Assembly (NCBI GenBank): GCA_020536535.1 | Contig: JAHLWZ010000022.1 | Span: 62,001-126,000, forward strand | Origin: Pelomyxa schiedti | Lineage: Eukaryota; Evosea; Pelobiontida; Pelomyxidae | Direction: 5' to 3' | Length of the DNA stretch: 64,000 nucleotides | Shown here: piece by piece, positions 33,745-59,879 of the stretch | Position numbering within the stretch: position 1 is the stretch's first letter | Layout: every line of letters starts with the position of its first letter | Program-made: the position numbers and the translations under genes | The notes under the pieces: generated by a model | Told to the model about the DNA's origin: nothing | Seen by the model: the letters and a program-made list of their open reading frames with translations, nothing else | Database searches by the model: none

Positions 33745-34179
33745 CAACTGTAATTTTCGGATAAAAAAAACCTCAAATACGGCGAAAACAAAGAAATTCA
33801 AATGAGTGCATAGGTGCTGCTCCCTTCACCGTTTCTCCAACCCCCCACCTTCGAACCATGCCAAGTTTTAGAATGGAAATCAAGTTGTGTTGTTTAGCTG
33901 AAGGGTTAGATTATGGCGATCAGATCAAATCCGCGAAAAAAGAACTTGTTCTTATCCCATACTTCTTCAAGAACAGATGCACAGGGATGTTGTGTTGGAG
34001 GAGCAAGTGAAGAAACAACATAAACAAAAGTTTTTTTTCTTTGTTTCCCCAGGGTGGCGGCACTGACTGGCTTATGTACATGACCACCCTGAAGCGGTAA
34101 TCTGACTTGACTGCAAAGTGCATCATCAGAGGTCTTTATTTTATTCAGCCAAGTGAGGGGGGTCTGGTAGTAAAATAAG
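33745..34179. other. Convergent intergenic region
   Basis: About 435 bp lie between the 3' ends of the Hsp70-vWA gene and the GBP-like gene. It should hold both polyadenylation regions. Only short dubious frames are present. Confidence 0.5.
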
Positions 34180-37100
34180 TTATGGTTGTTGAGCCATCGA
34201 CGTTGTGGTTGTGGTTGTGGTTGTGGTTTGAGTTGGGGATCTGCAAATTGCCTCAGTCAGAGTGAGTCTAGAATGACTTGGTGGTGCTAAAGCTAATCTG
34301 TTAGGCTCCTGGTTATCAGGGCTTGTGGGGGCTTCCATAATGTTGGGCATCAATGAAACATTTTGTGGTGGCACACTGGCAATCATTTTGAGAGTTTCTG
34401 CCAGTTGGGGTATCTCTGTGTGGCGGTGCTGTCCAACATTGCCTGCCAGTTCCATCATTTTCTCCTCTGCCCCCCAGGCACCAATACTGATGCAGTAAAT
34501 TGGTACCTTTCCTTGAAACTCTTTGAAGATTGCACAGAGCTCTTTTTTCCCCGTCTTGTCACCTCCATCAGAGACAACAATGAGCTGTGCGGAAAATTCG
34601 TCCCTTTTTGGAGACTGTTAAGACGGAAGCTTGAGAGGGAAAATTAATACCAATTTGTACTTCGTAGTACTTCTTGGCACTTGAGCAATGCAGGAGAAAA
34701 CGCTGTTGAACTCCCAAAAGGGCCGGAAACCTTTGATTCAAATTCGAGTGCTTCCTCACGTGTACACGGTGGTATTACATGATCCACTCCTCCAGAGAAG
34801 AAGACGAAACTGTACAAATCATTTGGATTGTCTCTTCGCTGGATATAAGTCTTCACACTGATCACAAGTGCTTCCCACGCGTTACTATAGCCGGTTCCCC
34901 AAGAGTACAAAGCACTCTTCATAGAGGAGGACCTGTCAAGACAAAAAACTACGTGCAGGTCTTGTGGGGTCCCGTGCAAGTGGCTGAACAGGTGCCCATC
35001 TTCCGAAGCATAACCCACTTGTTCCAGAAAAGTGGTCTTTCTGCCTTTGTTGAGAGGACACGGGGGATGCCACAGCGGAAGTAAACACATGACTCTGTCT
35101 CTATGGGAATTGCAACAGGCGTGAGGGCACTGTTTGAACGATGGAATCTGCTCTGGTGCGCACGGATCCACAAAGTTGATGAAGTTCCAGTATTTTTCGT
35201 GGGTGAGTTCATCCTTTGGAGAGTCTGGATCTGGGTTGTACTGCACAACGGCGTGTCGTAGGCCTTCTTCTCCCCTTGAGCAGGTGGTTTTGGACTTGCA
35301 TGGGAGTACGTGGATATGCCCTCTTCCACCTTCAACACAGAATGAATCGCACATTTTTGCCCATCCCACTTCTCCCGCGCGGTATACTTGCCCGTGTAGC
35401 TCAATATCGTTTTCTGTTGAAACAAAGTGTGCATGTATCATTTTGCCATGACGGCCGGTATCGTGTTGTCCCTTGTGCCCAAACTTAAGCTGACAGTTGT
35501 AGCCACAGGCTGGGCACACCTCAAGGCAGAAATGATGAGTGGAGTGCTCACTGTGTCTATGACTGTCACCGTGTGTCAATTTTCCTTCAGGTATCATTGC
35601 ACAACAAGGTAGTTTTCTTTGCTCCGGTACAGTGATTGTATCGTACTCGATGTTCGGCTCCTTCACCGAAACACGGAATGTAACTGGTCTTCGAATGTAC
35701 TTTACCTCGCAACAGCCATCTTGGTTGCAGATCTCTGGACATCTGTGAGCGTTGGCACATAAGTGGGTATTTGCGGTGGAGTCTTCATTTCCATGAAAGT
35801 GGTGGGAGGCGCATGTATTCCGACAGTTTTGGGAGAAGAAACAAGCATGCAAGCACTTATTCATCCCGCAGTCGTGTTGTTTGTGGCTGTCACAGGAAAG
35901 TTTGCAGCGTCGTGCGCAAGGTTGCCCTCCAGGACCAATTGCCGAACAGGGATCTCCACACGTGTGACTTCGAGCACTGCACTTGCAGCCACCGTCGTGG
36001 TTAAGTGGGAGACTGCAGAATTTGTTGCAACCATCTCTGTCTAAGAGTTGGCAGGTTTTATTGCAGGTATGACCCTGCCGGCAGTCGTGCGCTCCACTAT
36101 GGGCAGACGTGTAGAAACATTGGGTTTTTTTCCCAAGCTGATTGCAGTTAACACAGTGGTCTTCGCAGTGGTGAGACCCACAGCAGTCGTGCTCGCCCGA
36201 ATGTTGACGTAGAAGCAAGCAAAGCAATCCACAGTTATCACAAGTATTCGTGCAAAGTGCTAGTGCATCCAGTTGTTGCATGGCACGTGCGACTTCGGTC
36301 TGGAATGCAATAACATTTTGGTCTTCTCTCCATTCCGCCTTTATGTTGGAACTGATCCACAGTTTTACATGGTTCTTGCGGCTTTCTATAACAAGCTCCA
36401 CAAACTTCTTGAATTGATCACGTCCGCTTTGGACTGATTGTTTGATTTTTGGAAAGTACTTTTCAAATTGAGCCTTTAACTCGTTTCGTATTCGAAGTAA
36501 ATCTTGTTCGTCTGTTGTGTCCAGATTAAAATGCGAGATGGGAATTCTTAAGCCAGAAAGCTCGACTTCGTCACAAGAAATGACCTCTCTGGTCAGGAAA
36601 TTGGTGAGCTGTCCAACAGGACTGGTGACTTTGGTTCTCCCATAAGATATGGCTGAAGGAAGCCCTTTTTGAAGCTTTTTAATAGCAATTTTCACATCCT
36701 GACCGACAAGAGAAGACCAGTCCTTCAAATTCAGCTTGGCTAATAACAACTTCATCTCATCTACGAACTCGGCGCCCAGGAACTGCGATCTTTGTTCCTG
36801 AAGGAGTGTCTTGCACCTTTCCAAGCTTTCATTATATCCAGGGGTACCGAAGTGGTGACACAGTATAAACTCAAACTGTCCGGAAAACATGCATGTAAGA
36901 AAATTATTTCCCTGGTTCTGCGAGATGAGCTCACGGAATTTGGACTCAAACTCCGCCCCTAAGCTGCTTATGTCCCTTTCCTCAACATCTCTTGCCATCA
37001 GAGCAAAGAACCCTCTGAAGAGTTTTTCATCACCGTGCACTAGTCCAATGCCCCGCTGAAACTTTTGGAACATCTGCTCAGTTTCCCGGTCAACATTCAA

Positions 37101-40100
37101 TGCAGTCCGGAAAAGAGTCAAGTTTGAGACAGCGGCATTTAAAACTGAAAGGAGAAGGTCTTCTTCCATGGAACGCTCCAAGGAGCACAGACCCTCAAAA
37201 TCCAAGGCAACAATTAACCGATCAGACTTTTCACGCACACTCATCCAGCAGCCGTTTGTGCACCTTCCTCCCGAAATATCGAAGAGAACACCCAAGAGGT
37301 GGTTGAGAACATAACTTTTCCCAGTGCTTTGCTTGCCCATGGATGTGACAACAAACACTGGCTTTCTTGTGCAGGATGCAAAAACTGACTCGAGCAGTCC
37401 AAATGAAATTTCATCAGCGACATCATTCTGGTCTTTGTTCCCAATTGTGCGTGGCTTCTGGACAACACCATTATCTATAATCTCCAAGCAGTTATTGTCG
37501 ACTCGAGCAATCTGGATTGGAACTTGAGATATAAGAGTCTTGAGCCACCTTCCACAACCAGTCGGCTCCATACAGTCCGAGTCCGACTCGTTCCATCCCT
37601 CCTCAATGCCACAAGTGACGTGATTCGAAAAGAATTCATCGGCCCTCTCCCTACCAACCTTGAATAGGCCAGAGAGCAAGGTCTGTCGTTTTGCAAGGCA
37701 CTTTGATACCAGGGTGCTTATCTCAGGTGTCAGTGTTGGTACCACTACCATCAGCTTGCACGGTTTGCAATGCTCATTTGTGTCACAAACTGCTGTGATT
37801 GGAAATTTGTCAAACATCAAGTAAAGGTAATCCAGGATAGGACGAGAAAGTTGTTGATTTGAAACTATCTTGGAGCTCTGCATTCTGAAATCGGTGCGTT
37901 TCACCTGAGCTTCCAACACCACTGAAGAAATGCGGTTCTCACTGGCATGATATTGAACTAAATGTTTCTCCAACTTGCCGGCAGTACAAAAATCCACAAG
38001 GATCGTGGAGCCAAGAAGCTGTGGATTGAGCAAGTTGGTGTCACAGTGGAGTTCAGTGCTATTGCTCGTGAAACTCCTGACAGAAATTCGAGCACTCTCA
38101 CATGATCCAGAAACCTCCATTTGTGAAAGCGTCACAAAACAGTCTCGATCAATAATTAAAGGCCTTCCATTGACTTTCAAGTCACAAATTTTGTTATGCT
38201 CGAAGTCATAGAGCTTAGTTGTCGTTGGAAATAGCAGCATCACCTTGTGTCCTCCTGGAAGAGGGATAACTTCAGTCAACTTGGAGAAGGTTGGGTCAAA
38301 AGAGAAAGAACCCAAAGTTTGGTAATTATTGTATGAGTCAGTGAACATCAGGGCATGAACACTGGCAATTGGTGGAGGATATGCCACAGCAAACACCCTG
38401 GTGGATTCACAGAAATTAAAAATACAACCAGATGCCCGCCTCTTCAGTGTAAAAAAGGAGTCATGGTGCCCCTCCTGACGAATAGAAATGGCCAAATTTG
38501 GATCGCCCTTGGATCTCTCTGTTCCCACAAGCATGATGTTATTTGAAGGCAATAAAAACCCACTCAGAACAGTTGCCAGACGAGATGAAAAACGCCGGGG
38601 TTCCGCGAAAGATTCCCTGCAAGATTCAGCTGTCCTCTCTGCCCCCATTTCTATCACCGTGATTTCTAGGTGCGCAGCTTCCTCTTGTTCGAAGAGAACA
38701 CCAAGCTCAACTTTCCGGCCACTGTGGTCCAGGCTTAAGTTTGTGATGCGGGATTGTTTGGTGTTGGTGGATGGAAGTTCCTTTGCAATTGCTTTATCAA
38801 GTTGAGAAGAAACCTCTTTTGACCAAGCTGCATAATAGTGAGAAGGGTTGCTCAACACATCAACCTTGATCTTTTTGACAAGGGCTTCAATTCGTTGCTG
38901 CAGGCTATTGGGTGCCAGGGTATCTGTTGCCTCCAGTGTTCCAGCTGACGAAATGTGGGATCCTGTCATAGACCTTAACCATCTTCCTGGTTGCATCCAA
39001 GATGATTCTGACTTTCCAAGAGAGTTGTTTTCCAACAGGGAGGAAAGGTCTTTATCGTAGGTGTCCAAGCAAGTGGGGACAAGATCGTCACTGAACTCTT
39101 TTGGTAAAGAATGGAACATTGGCGACTGCAACAATTCCTTGGGCAAGTCACAGCTAAGTTTCATCCTCATGTGTAGCACGACTTGTACCGCAATCCCGTC
39201 AAGTCGTCTTTTTTTCCAACCTTCAAACTCACGCACGAGACTGTGGTTACAAAGATCCAGCAGTTGAAACTTTTGTTCCCAGGTGAGACTCTCTGTGTTA
39301 CACTCACTGCCCTGAAGGAGGGCCAACAGCTGCTGTTTGAAGGAAGAAAGATCGAAGTTGCCAGTGACAGGCACAAGCTCCGATTTTGAAGGGACTTCCT
39401 GCCAACTTACAAACCCCACTGTGTGACTGCCCTTGCACATCATCCAGGGGGTTTTATTTGGAAGAGGGAGAGAGCAAGTAAAACCCTTCTGGACCTCGCA
39501 TCGCTCTTGGATACTGTTCTCTTGAACCACACAGTGTATTAGCCTTGATTCCTGGGATATTGGGCTCTGCTGGTGAAGTTCTTCAATCATTCTCCCGGAC
39601 AAGACAAAGAAAATCCTGTCGCACAGGGTGTAAAAAAAGCGCAGTAAGAGGCATGCAGGGTCAGAAATCTGAACGAGGGAGAAGCTTTCTGCTGCTGGAA
39701 TAAAAACGAGGATCATCACCCCTATGCCCTGCATGTGGGAGCTTGGCGCAAAACTAGTGATAAACGCGTGAATCCCGGGTTGCTCCACGGGGAGTTTTGT
39801 GATGGAAGAAAAAGCACCCGTTCGCATCAAGAACTGCGTCACCGTTGGCGGATCCCCAAAGAACCCGAGTGTGATACTGCACTTGGATCTATCCAGCTTG
39901 TCGAAGTCGATAAACTCACCATCTGTTATGCAAGCCTCCCCCAGAATTCGGTTGGCAAGAGAGAGCACATTTTGTCCCAGAAGCTGAACCTTGTGCACAG
40001 ACCCCTCTACCATGGTAACCAGGTGGTGGGGTTCATGGCTCACTTGTTCCAACATGCATGGAAAGGCACTGGCCGCAGGCAAAGGGGAAGGTGAAGGCGA

Positions 40101-40806
40101 AGGGTTGGAAGAGACAGAAAGTGGTGGAGGGGCTTGGAATAATTCTTTCTTCACGTTCTCCAACACGTTGACAGCTGTTTTTTTTGGCATCTTCACGGAC
40201 TGTATCAGCCTTTCAACATTAAAAGGAAGGAGGTCTTCCAAGTCCTGGAATCCTGCGTTGACCAGCGCAGGAGGGAAATCTTTCAACTTAGAATAAGGGG
40301 TACCCCCTGGGTCACTTATTGGCACTGCTCGCCTTTGCAATTTGAGTGTCCACCCAAGTTTGCAGCCTGAGTCCTGGAAAATTGCCGGAGGAGCCTCCCT
40401 CAACCCAGCCAATGTGCACGGCTTGTCACACATCCTCAATGCTTTGCACACAGACTCTTCAGCATCACACAATCCAATATCTTTTGCAAGTGAGAAACAC
40501 GAAAAAAGAGGGGGAGAGGAAAAAAAAGGCAACATTCTTTCAAATGACCAAAAACATCACAAAATACAAGACTCGTCTATAGGCGCACAGGAAAGCACAA
40601 CCTTTCAACTTGAGGTGAAGATCGGTGACAGACAAGGCCTGACGCACCGACAAGTAGAGCGACGCGTCAACGTCGTCCTTGTTCTCGTCCAGCTGCCGCA
40701 GGAACTCAGTAGGTGGTGTTCCGTCCATATCGAAATTAAGGGCATCGAGCGCACTCACGTCAATCCCCGCGCCGACCAGTGTCTCCCTGACGCTGTGCCC
40801 TGACAT
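34180..40806 (-). CDS. Giant GBP/VLIG-like GTPase with Cys-His-rich region and C-terminal vWA domain, copy A
   Basis: Exon 1 (from the ATG at 40806) encodes 68 residues. A ~120-nt intron follows, then an almost uninterrupted exon of ~1,945 codons (to 34655), one short intron and a last exon ending at TAA (34180-34182). The total is ~2,150 residues. The order is: N-terminal helical region with a SAM-like helix pair (LVNAGFQDLEDLLPFN), a large uncharacterised middle, and a dynamin/GBP-type G domain near residue 1,110 (P-loop GKQSTGKS, RCTNGCWM, LDFEGL). Next is a helical stalk, then a Cys/His-rich region at about 1,480-1,680 with NFX1-like knots (HSGEHDCCGSHHCEDHC). A vWA domain follows from about 1,910, with MIDAS DRSSS and LIVVSDGGDK. 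The tail is Thr-rich. Similar GBP, NFX1-type and vWA combinations occur in fungi and protists, and vertebrate relatives act in cell-autonomous immunity. A defence role here is inference. Confidence 0.85.
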
Positions 40807-41555
40807 GTTTTCTTTTGTTTTTAACCGGTTTATCTTGTTCTTTAACCCAAAAAACCACGACAACTTAGTTTAAACCAACTTTTTCTGGTTGGAAGACCGC
40901 AATTGCCGATGCACCAAAAGAGACCATTTTCGAACAACCAATAGCCAAGTTACTACTGAAGGAATCTCCAAGTGACACCTGTGTTCCAGACCAGTGAGGT
41001 AATTTCCCTACATTTTGTTTCTGTGTCAATTCCCTTGAGACCCCAACGCCTTTGGTTCCGTTCTATTGATAATCTCTGCACCACGCTCCTTCTAACTTCT
41101 CTTCTTTCCCTGTGTGGGGAATAGTGACTATGTTTTACTTTGTAATTACTTTTGGTGCGTGATGGCCACCGTTTACAGGCACCAAAAGGAGACGGGAGAT
41201 AAAATGTGAAGGAAGCGGAAGGGTAGAGGGCTTGAAGACTTGGGAGTAGGTGGTGTTGCTAGCGAAAAAAGGAGTGTTCCACCAACAAAGCCTGTTTTTT
41301 ACAGCAGTAGTTGAATGGCTGAAAGTTCACCTGATTTTTGTTGGTTAAAGTGATTGCGTTCAGTGAAATGGACCTTTGTTTGCCCTAGACTACTCCCTTG
41401 TCCATCGCTAGTCAGTTGATACAGTGCGGAGTGAGAGACATGTGGCGAGTACTAAGGGGACCCATATCGTTCAAAGGGGTACAATCAACACACCAATCCA
41501 TCCACACGGTAGGCAAATTTGAGCTGGGAATGCTTTTCACCTGTCTCAAAAGTCA
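40807..41555. other. Intergenic region upstream of the giant GTPase gene
   Basis: About 750 bp have no open frame worth reporting on either strand and no repeat that I can see. It is the longest quiet stretch in the right half and probably holds the promoter of the giant GTPase gene and the 3' end of the next gene. Confidence 0.5.
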
Positions 41556-42087
41556 CTAAGTTACAAGGCAACAACAGTACGCTACATTAATCCCAGCAGG
41601 GGAAAACAGTTCATAAGACTGAACGTTGGGGCTCTTGTTGCAAGAGATTGCGTAGAAAGGGATTCCGCCCTGTTCACCATAGCTGAAGTCGATAGTTAGG
41701 CCCCAAACAGTCAAAAGCACCCCTTTTAGTGGAAACAACATACAGTAGTTTAGTCGGAGTGATCATGTATTTCGGAATATCGCAGTAAGAACGTAAAACG
41801 TGCTTCGCCTGCTTTCGCCAATTGTATGCGGCCTCCAGAACACAAGACCCCTCGGCGGATATTTTTGTGTAGGGACAGTACGCCACGAACGAGTTGGGGT
41901 TGCTGGCGCAGTCCTTGGGAATGAAAAACACCTGCCAGTACCGCGCGTTGCACGACGTAGCTGCCGACGCAGATGCAGACGTCGATGCAGATGCAGATGC
42001 CGCGGCGGCAGTTGTGGTAGATGTTACGGCGGCCGTGACGTGGTTCATTTCGACAATTGGTTGTGGTGAGACTTCGGCGGTTGCCAT
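41556..42087 (-). CDS. Small hypothetical protein with Ala/Ser-rich N-terminus
   Basis: Two exons join through a 62-nt intron (about 41752-41691), giving ~155 residues. The first ~45 residues end in an alternating Ala-Ser tract encoded by a GCATCTGCA-type repeat. The rest looks like a small compact domain: ARYWQVFFIPKDCASNPNSFVAYCPYTKIS, AEGSCVLEAAYNWRKQAKHVL, then GEQGGIPFYAISCNKSPNVQSYELFSPAG. Several cysteines are present but there is no signal peptide. I do not recognise the family. Confidence 0.5.
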
Positions 42088-42322
42088 TGTTGTTTTGTAT
42101 GTATTGTGTTGGGTAGGCGTTTGTTGTCGTTGTTACGGAGCTGTTTGTTACGCTGGTTTGTTTACAAAAAATGCTCGCTGCAGTGCTCTTATGGTTGTTG
42201 CTTGTCCAGTAGGTGATTTATTTTTCTTTGATAATTCATATTTTTTCTTGTGTCTCGGGTTTTTCTTTTCTTTGTTTTGCAAGTCGGAATAAGAAAGGGG
42301 AATGAAAGCTAAAAATGGAGCC

Positions 42323-45300
42323 TCAGTGGTTCTCTCGTAGCGGGAAGAGCTCGCGTGTGAGGACGCCCTCTTCTCTCTTTTTGTCCAACCAGTGTCCGCA
42401 CGGGAATTTCACTGCGGGCTTATCTCCAACTGTGATTGTGATGCTGTCCAGGAACCAGCCTGGTCCAGGACCCTGTGTGATTGGTGGGATTAGTGCGGTT
42501 TAGTTTGCGTGAGTGTTGCGGAATGAATTTAGAGCTTAGAGCTGAGGATAAATGGAGATTTACGCACAGTGTTGTCGTGCCACACGCGCAGTTTAGAGAG
42601 TGCACCAATGTCCGGGAGCTCCAAGGTGAAGTTGTCTGTGTGCCCCTTCTCGAACAAGTTACCTTTCCCTACAAGAGGGCAAACACCGCTGCTCATCTCT
42701 GGGGGAGTTCCAAAAAGCTCAATGAATACGTTTGCGTCGGTACCGGCATGGGAGAGCTTTCCGGTAACCACTGAAACCTAAAGAAATTTCAATCACGTTG
42801 TGGGGATAAAATCTATTGTGGAGGATACCTGATAGTTAAGATAGGGCAGACTGGGTACCCCGTCTTCAGTTGAAGCCATTATTTGCCGATCAATCTGCTT
42901 ATCTCCTCCATGTTTATCAAACCACTTGCCACAGATAAAGAAGCATTTTTCAAGTGCATTGCCTTCCTCTTTCTCCTTTGTGACGATAACTTTGTCCAGG
43001 AACCAGGCTATGAAAGGGTCACTTAAAAATTACAAGTGAATTCTCCTACCAGAGTTAAATCCGTGGCCGTTGTGACCTATCCTCATATACAACAGTGGGC
43101 CCAAGTCATAGCACTCAAAAACGAAGACATCCTTGCTCCCTCTTTCAAACGATTTGCGTTTTGCAGGGAGCACATATTTACTGGAGTCTCCTAATTTGCC
43201 AAAAAGATGGATGTATACATCGGCATCCGTGCCTGCTCCGCGACAGTTTCCGGTTTGAACTTCGATCACATAACGCAGCTGTGGTGGAAAATAAGTTGAA
43301 TGTTACTGTTTTTGGAAAACATACCATCTCAGCACCGGCAGGAGTGGAAGTGCTTAACTCCCTCTCGATCCTGTGATCTCCTTCATGAACGGAGAACCAC
43401 TGATTGCAGTTGAAGGTAGTAACTACAGACTCTTCTCCTTCTTCTGAAACCATTACTTTCTCCAAAAACCAAGCAGCACCAAATCCGGCATTGTCGTGGC
43501 CAATAGTTACTCTGTTGATCACACCAAGGTCAACACATTCCACACTAAATTTGTCAGTCTTGCCACGCTCGAAACAACTACTCTTCCCCTCCAGCCATCT
43601 TCGTGAAGAGGAGCCGCCAGTGCCATGTAGCATAGCGTAAACATGGGCATCAGTTCCAGCACCACGACACTTTCCAGTTACGACTGTAATTATGTAATGC
43701 TTCATTGGAGCACAGGGTACACCGTCTTCGTTTCTTGCTGGCAACTCTCGGACAATTTGCTTATCATCTTCATCATCTGCAAGCCATCTGCCACACAGGA
43801 AGTACCACTCTTTTCCGCCTTTCAGCATTTCAGATACAATGACTTTGTCCAAGAACCAGCCGGCATTCAACCCGCTGTTATCGTGACCAATAATAACTTT
43901 ATGCAATTCACCCAGGTCTTGGCTTTCCACCTCAAATTTGTTGGTGGAGTTCCTATCAAATCCAGATCTTCCCTCCAATATCTTCTTGCCAGTTGTAGCT
44001 TTTCCTCCCTCTCCCACTATTTCAATAAACACTTTAGCATCAGTTCCACCACCTCTTCTATCTCCAGTGACAACTGTAACTTGGTATTGTTTGAGAGGCT
44101 TGGTTGGATTAACGTCAGACATGCTAGCAGGTAGCTCTCTCTCAGTGAAGTGATCTTCCTCGTCACGGGCAAACCACCTGCCACAGGGGAAGTGCCAAAT
44201 TTTCCCCGAGTCTTGCTCTCGAATAACAACCTTAAAATGTGTAAGCAAGAAAGATTGTTTAAAGGGATAGGATACTTTTTCCAAGTACCAGGCAGCATTT
44301 ACACCACTGTTATCGTGTCCAATTATGATTTTCTGTAGTTCACCCAAGTCAACACACTCAAATTGAAAGCTGTCCATGTGATTCCTCTCAAAAAGATTGC
44401 CCTTGCCCTCAAGTTTCCTCTTCTCTGAGGTTCCTTTTTCACCAAATATTTCCAAAAATACGTTGGCATCTGTTCCAGCACCCCTAATGTTGCCAGTATG
44501 CACATTTATGATGTAAATTCTTAACGGAGAACATGATTCTCCATCTTGAGCAAGTGCTTGAAGTTCTCTAGAAATTTCGTGATCTCCTTTACTCTTATCC
44601 AGCCATTGACCACACAGGAACCACCACTTCTTACCATGCGCTATTTCTTCTTCCACAATAACCTACAAAATTAAAATGTGAGGTACATAGTATAATTTCA
44701 AAGTCTAACCTTATCCAAAAACCACCCTGCGTTTATTCCAAAATTGTCGTGCCATATTTTCAGTGACTTCAGTTCACCCAAGTAGTCGCACTCAATCCCG
44801 AATGTGTCCGATTTCCCTCGTTCAAAGAGATTACCTGCGGCATCTAGTCTCTTTTCTCCACTTGTGCTCTTGTACCCAGTGATATCGACATAGACCCGGG
44901 CGTCGGTACCAGCCCCTCGGCGGTTACCAGTAATTGTAGTTATACGATATCGGTGAAAGGGTAGCGATGTAATGGCGTCGTTGGCAGAAGCAGGAAGTAC
45001 TCTTTCGATTAGCTTATCTTCTTTGCTCTTCGACAACCATTTCCCACAGAGGAAGTAGTAGGTTAAATGGGTTTCCTCCTCATGTATAATGACCTTGTCC
45101 AAGAACCAATCAGCTCCAACTCCTTTATTGTCATGTCCAATTGTAACTTGAACAAGCTTGCCTAAGTCGACACATTCAACCCCAAAATCATCAGATTTGT
45201 TTCTCTCAAAAGTGTTTCCAGGGGCATCCAAGCTGCGCACACCACTGTCACCATTCTCACCATGAATGTTTATGTAGACATTTGCATCTGTGCCAGCACC

Positions 45301-47169
45301 ACGTTTATCTCCAGTTACTGTTGTAATCCTGTAATGTCGTAGAGCTGCACAACTCCACTTTGAACCATCAGAAGCTGCAAGTAATTGTCTCTCAGTCAAG
45401 CCATCTTCCATGTTCTTTGACAGCCATCTTCCACAAGGGAAAGTCCAGGACTTTACACTATCTTCTTCTTTCACGACAATATGGTCCAAGAACCAGGAAC
45501 TACTCAATCCCTTGCCATCGTGGCCAACCACACAGCGTTGAAGATGTCCTAAATCTTGGCATTCAAACCCAAATTCGTCTGTTTTGTTCCTCTCGAAGCA
45601 ATTTCCAGGTTTATCCAGTTTTTTGTTTCCACTTTCACCCTTCTCGCCAAAAACATTTATGTATACATTTGCATCCGTTCCTAGTAGAGTTACATGAGTT
45701 CTCAAAAGTATTATTCAAGTGAAAGCAACCTGCACCACGTCTGTCCCCAGTCTTCACCGTAACGCGGTAACGTTTTGAGGTGGCCGCAGCACCATCAGTA
45801 GTGTCACGGTCGCTAGCAGTTAATTCTCTCTCCCATGGTGACGGATCTCCCAACCAGTCACCACATGCAAAGAACCGTTCACTGACTGCTGGTGTTTCCA
45901 CACAACGCACGGTAACTTTCTCCAAGAACCACGGTGAAGGTGGATCAGTTTGTGCAACAGCCACCTTAACTCCCTGAAGCTCTCCCACGTGTTTAGTTAT
46001 AACACGGAAAATGTCATCACGCCCACGGGAAAATACGCCTTCTGCTGCACTTTCCAAGGGGAGGGCAGGTGAAGTCAATTTGGAACCCACCAATACACAA
46101 GTAACGCGGGATGTTGTAGTGGCACCTTTGCGGTCTCCAGTTTTTGTCCGAATCATGTACGTGACGTCACCCTCCAACACGACCGCCTGGGCGGCAGCTG
46201 CTGAGGAATCAGTCCTGAAGTAATTAGTAAACAAAATAAGAAAGTGACACAGAATACACACCCAGCTTCAGCAACTCGTTGCTTATCATTTAATAATTTT
46301 CCTATAGGAAAGCTCATTTGAGCTCCAGGCTCACCAGAGAGGGTTATTACAGCTACAGTCACTCGATCAAGCTTCCACCCATCAGCCTTTCCTGACTCAG
46401 GTCCACGCTCAACCCTTACCCGTGTAACAGCTCCAGGGTCTCTGGTTCTTACCCTGAAAGTTTTTGAAGATCCACGTGGGAATCCATCCTTTGATTCCAC
46501 TTCCATTGGTGGTGGTGGCGCAACAGCACCAGACCCAATAAACTGTACTTTAACCTTCTGAGAGTTCATTCCAGCACCTTCCTCGTCTGCAGTAAGGAAA
46601 GTGACGTCGAATTGCATCATTGCACTTCCAGAAGCAGCAAATGCAGCAGCACTGGCAGGAGTGGAAGCCGAGCTTACAAAACATAGCCGGAGAGTGAGAG
46701 TGCCATGCTCAACATCAATAAGTTTGTGGGTGGATTCTACAGTGGCCCCTACAGCCAGAGCGGAAGTATCCAGTGGAAAACGGCCAAGTGAATCTATTCG
46801 TGTTGTAATGAGAAAAGAAGACAGGGGTGTTATTTACCGTCCCACACAAGGTCTTCATCGAAGACACGAAATTCCACACACGGTTGCTTCTTAGGAGCAG
46901 CGAGCTTCAACTCAAAGTCTTGGTTCCACGTTGGCTCGAGAGTGTTTTTGATAACCTTGGTCCGTATTTTTTGCGACTTGTTAGACGCATCCGTGTACCG
47001 TATTTCCACGTAAGGGTCAGAACCCCCACCGGCATCTATTGGAACAAAGCGTAAAGTTTTAGCACGCACACTACCCACTAACAACAAACAATAAAGCGTA
47101 GATCTCGACAGTACCTTTGGCCACCAAGTTTGATGCGGAGACCACAGTAACGTACAGTGTCCCGGCCAT
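42323..47169 (-). CDS. C2 domain plus about ten PLAT repeats (LOXHD1-like)
   Basis: The ATG at 47169 begins a C2 domain (MAGTLYVTVVSASNLVAK, DPYVEIRY, TLEPTWNQDFEL) that extends to about 46640. Then come PLAT repeats of ~145 residues each, at roughly 46620-46200, 46180-45770, 45740-45340, 45340-44950, 44950-44510, 44510-44080, 44080-43690, 43690-43280, 43270-42830 and 42780-42323. The repeats share VTGxxRGAGTDAxVxIxxxGExG, a FERxxxDxFxxECxDLGxLxxxxIGHDN segment, AWFLDKVIV and a C-terminal FxCGxWL ... ERxLPA. The first two (those nearest the C2 domain) are the most divergent. PLAT domains bind lipids or proteins, often with Ca2+, at membranes. The nearest known architecture is LOXHD1, which is made of tandem PLATs. 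There is no signal peptide or membrane helix. Introns lie mostly between or at equivalent places in repeats. Confidence 0.85.
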
Positions 47170-47345
47170 CCCTTGGTTTTTTTTTTTGTTTTTGAACATT
47201 CCGCTAAGTTCACGTTCGAAAAACCCGTTGGCACTTTAAGGTGCCACTCTCGGTGATTTTTGATTTGATTGACATTGTAGCCTAATTGTATTAATAGCTC
47301 CTGTGGGCCTGTGTCTGGCACGTTTGGAAACATTTTGGGGTTTTT

Positions 47346-59879
<12,534 letters not shown>

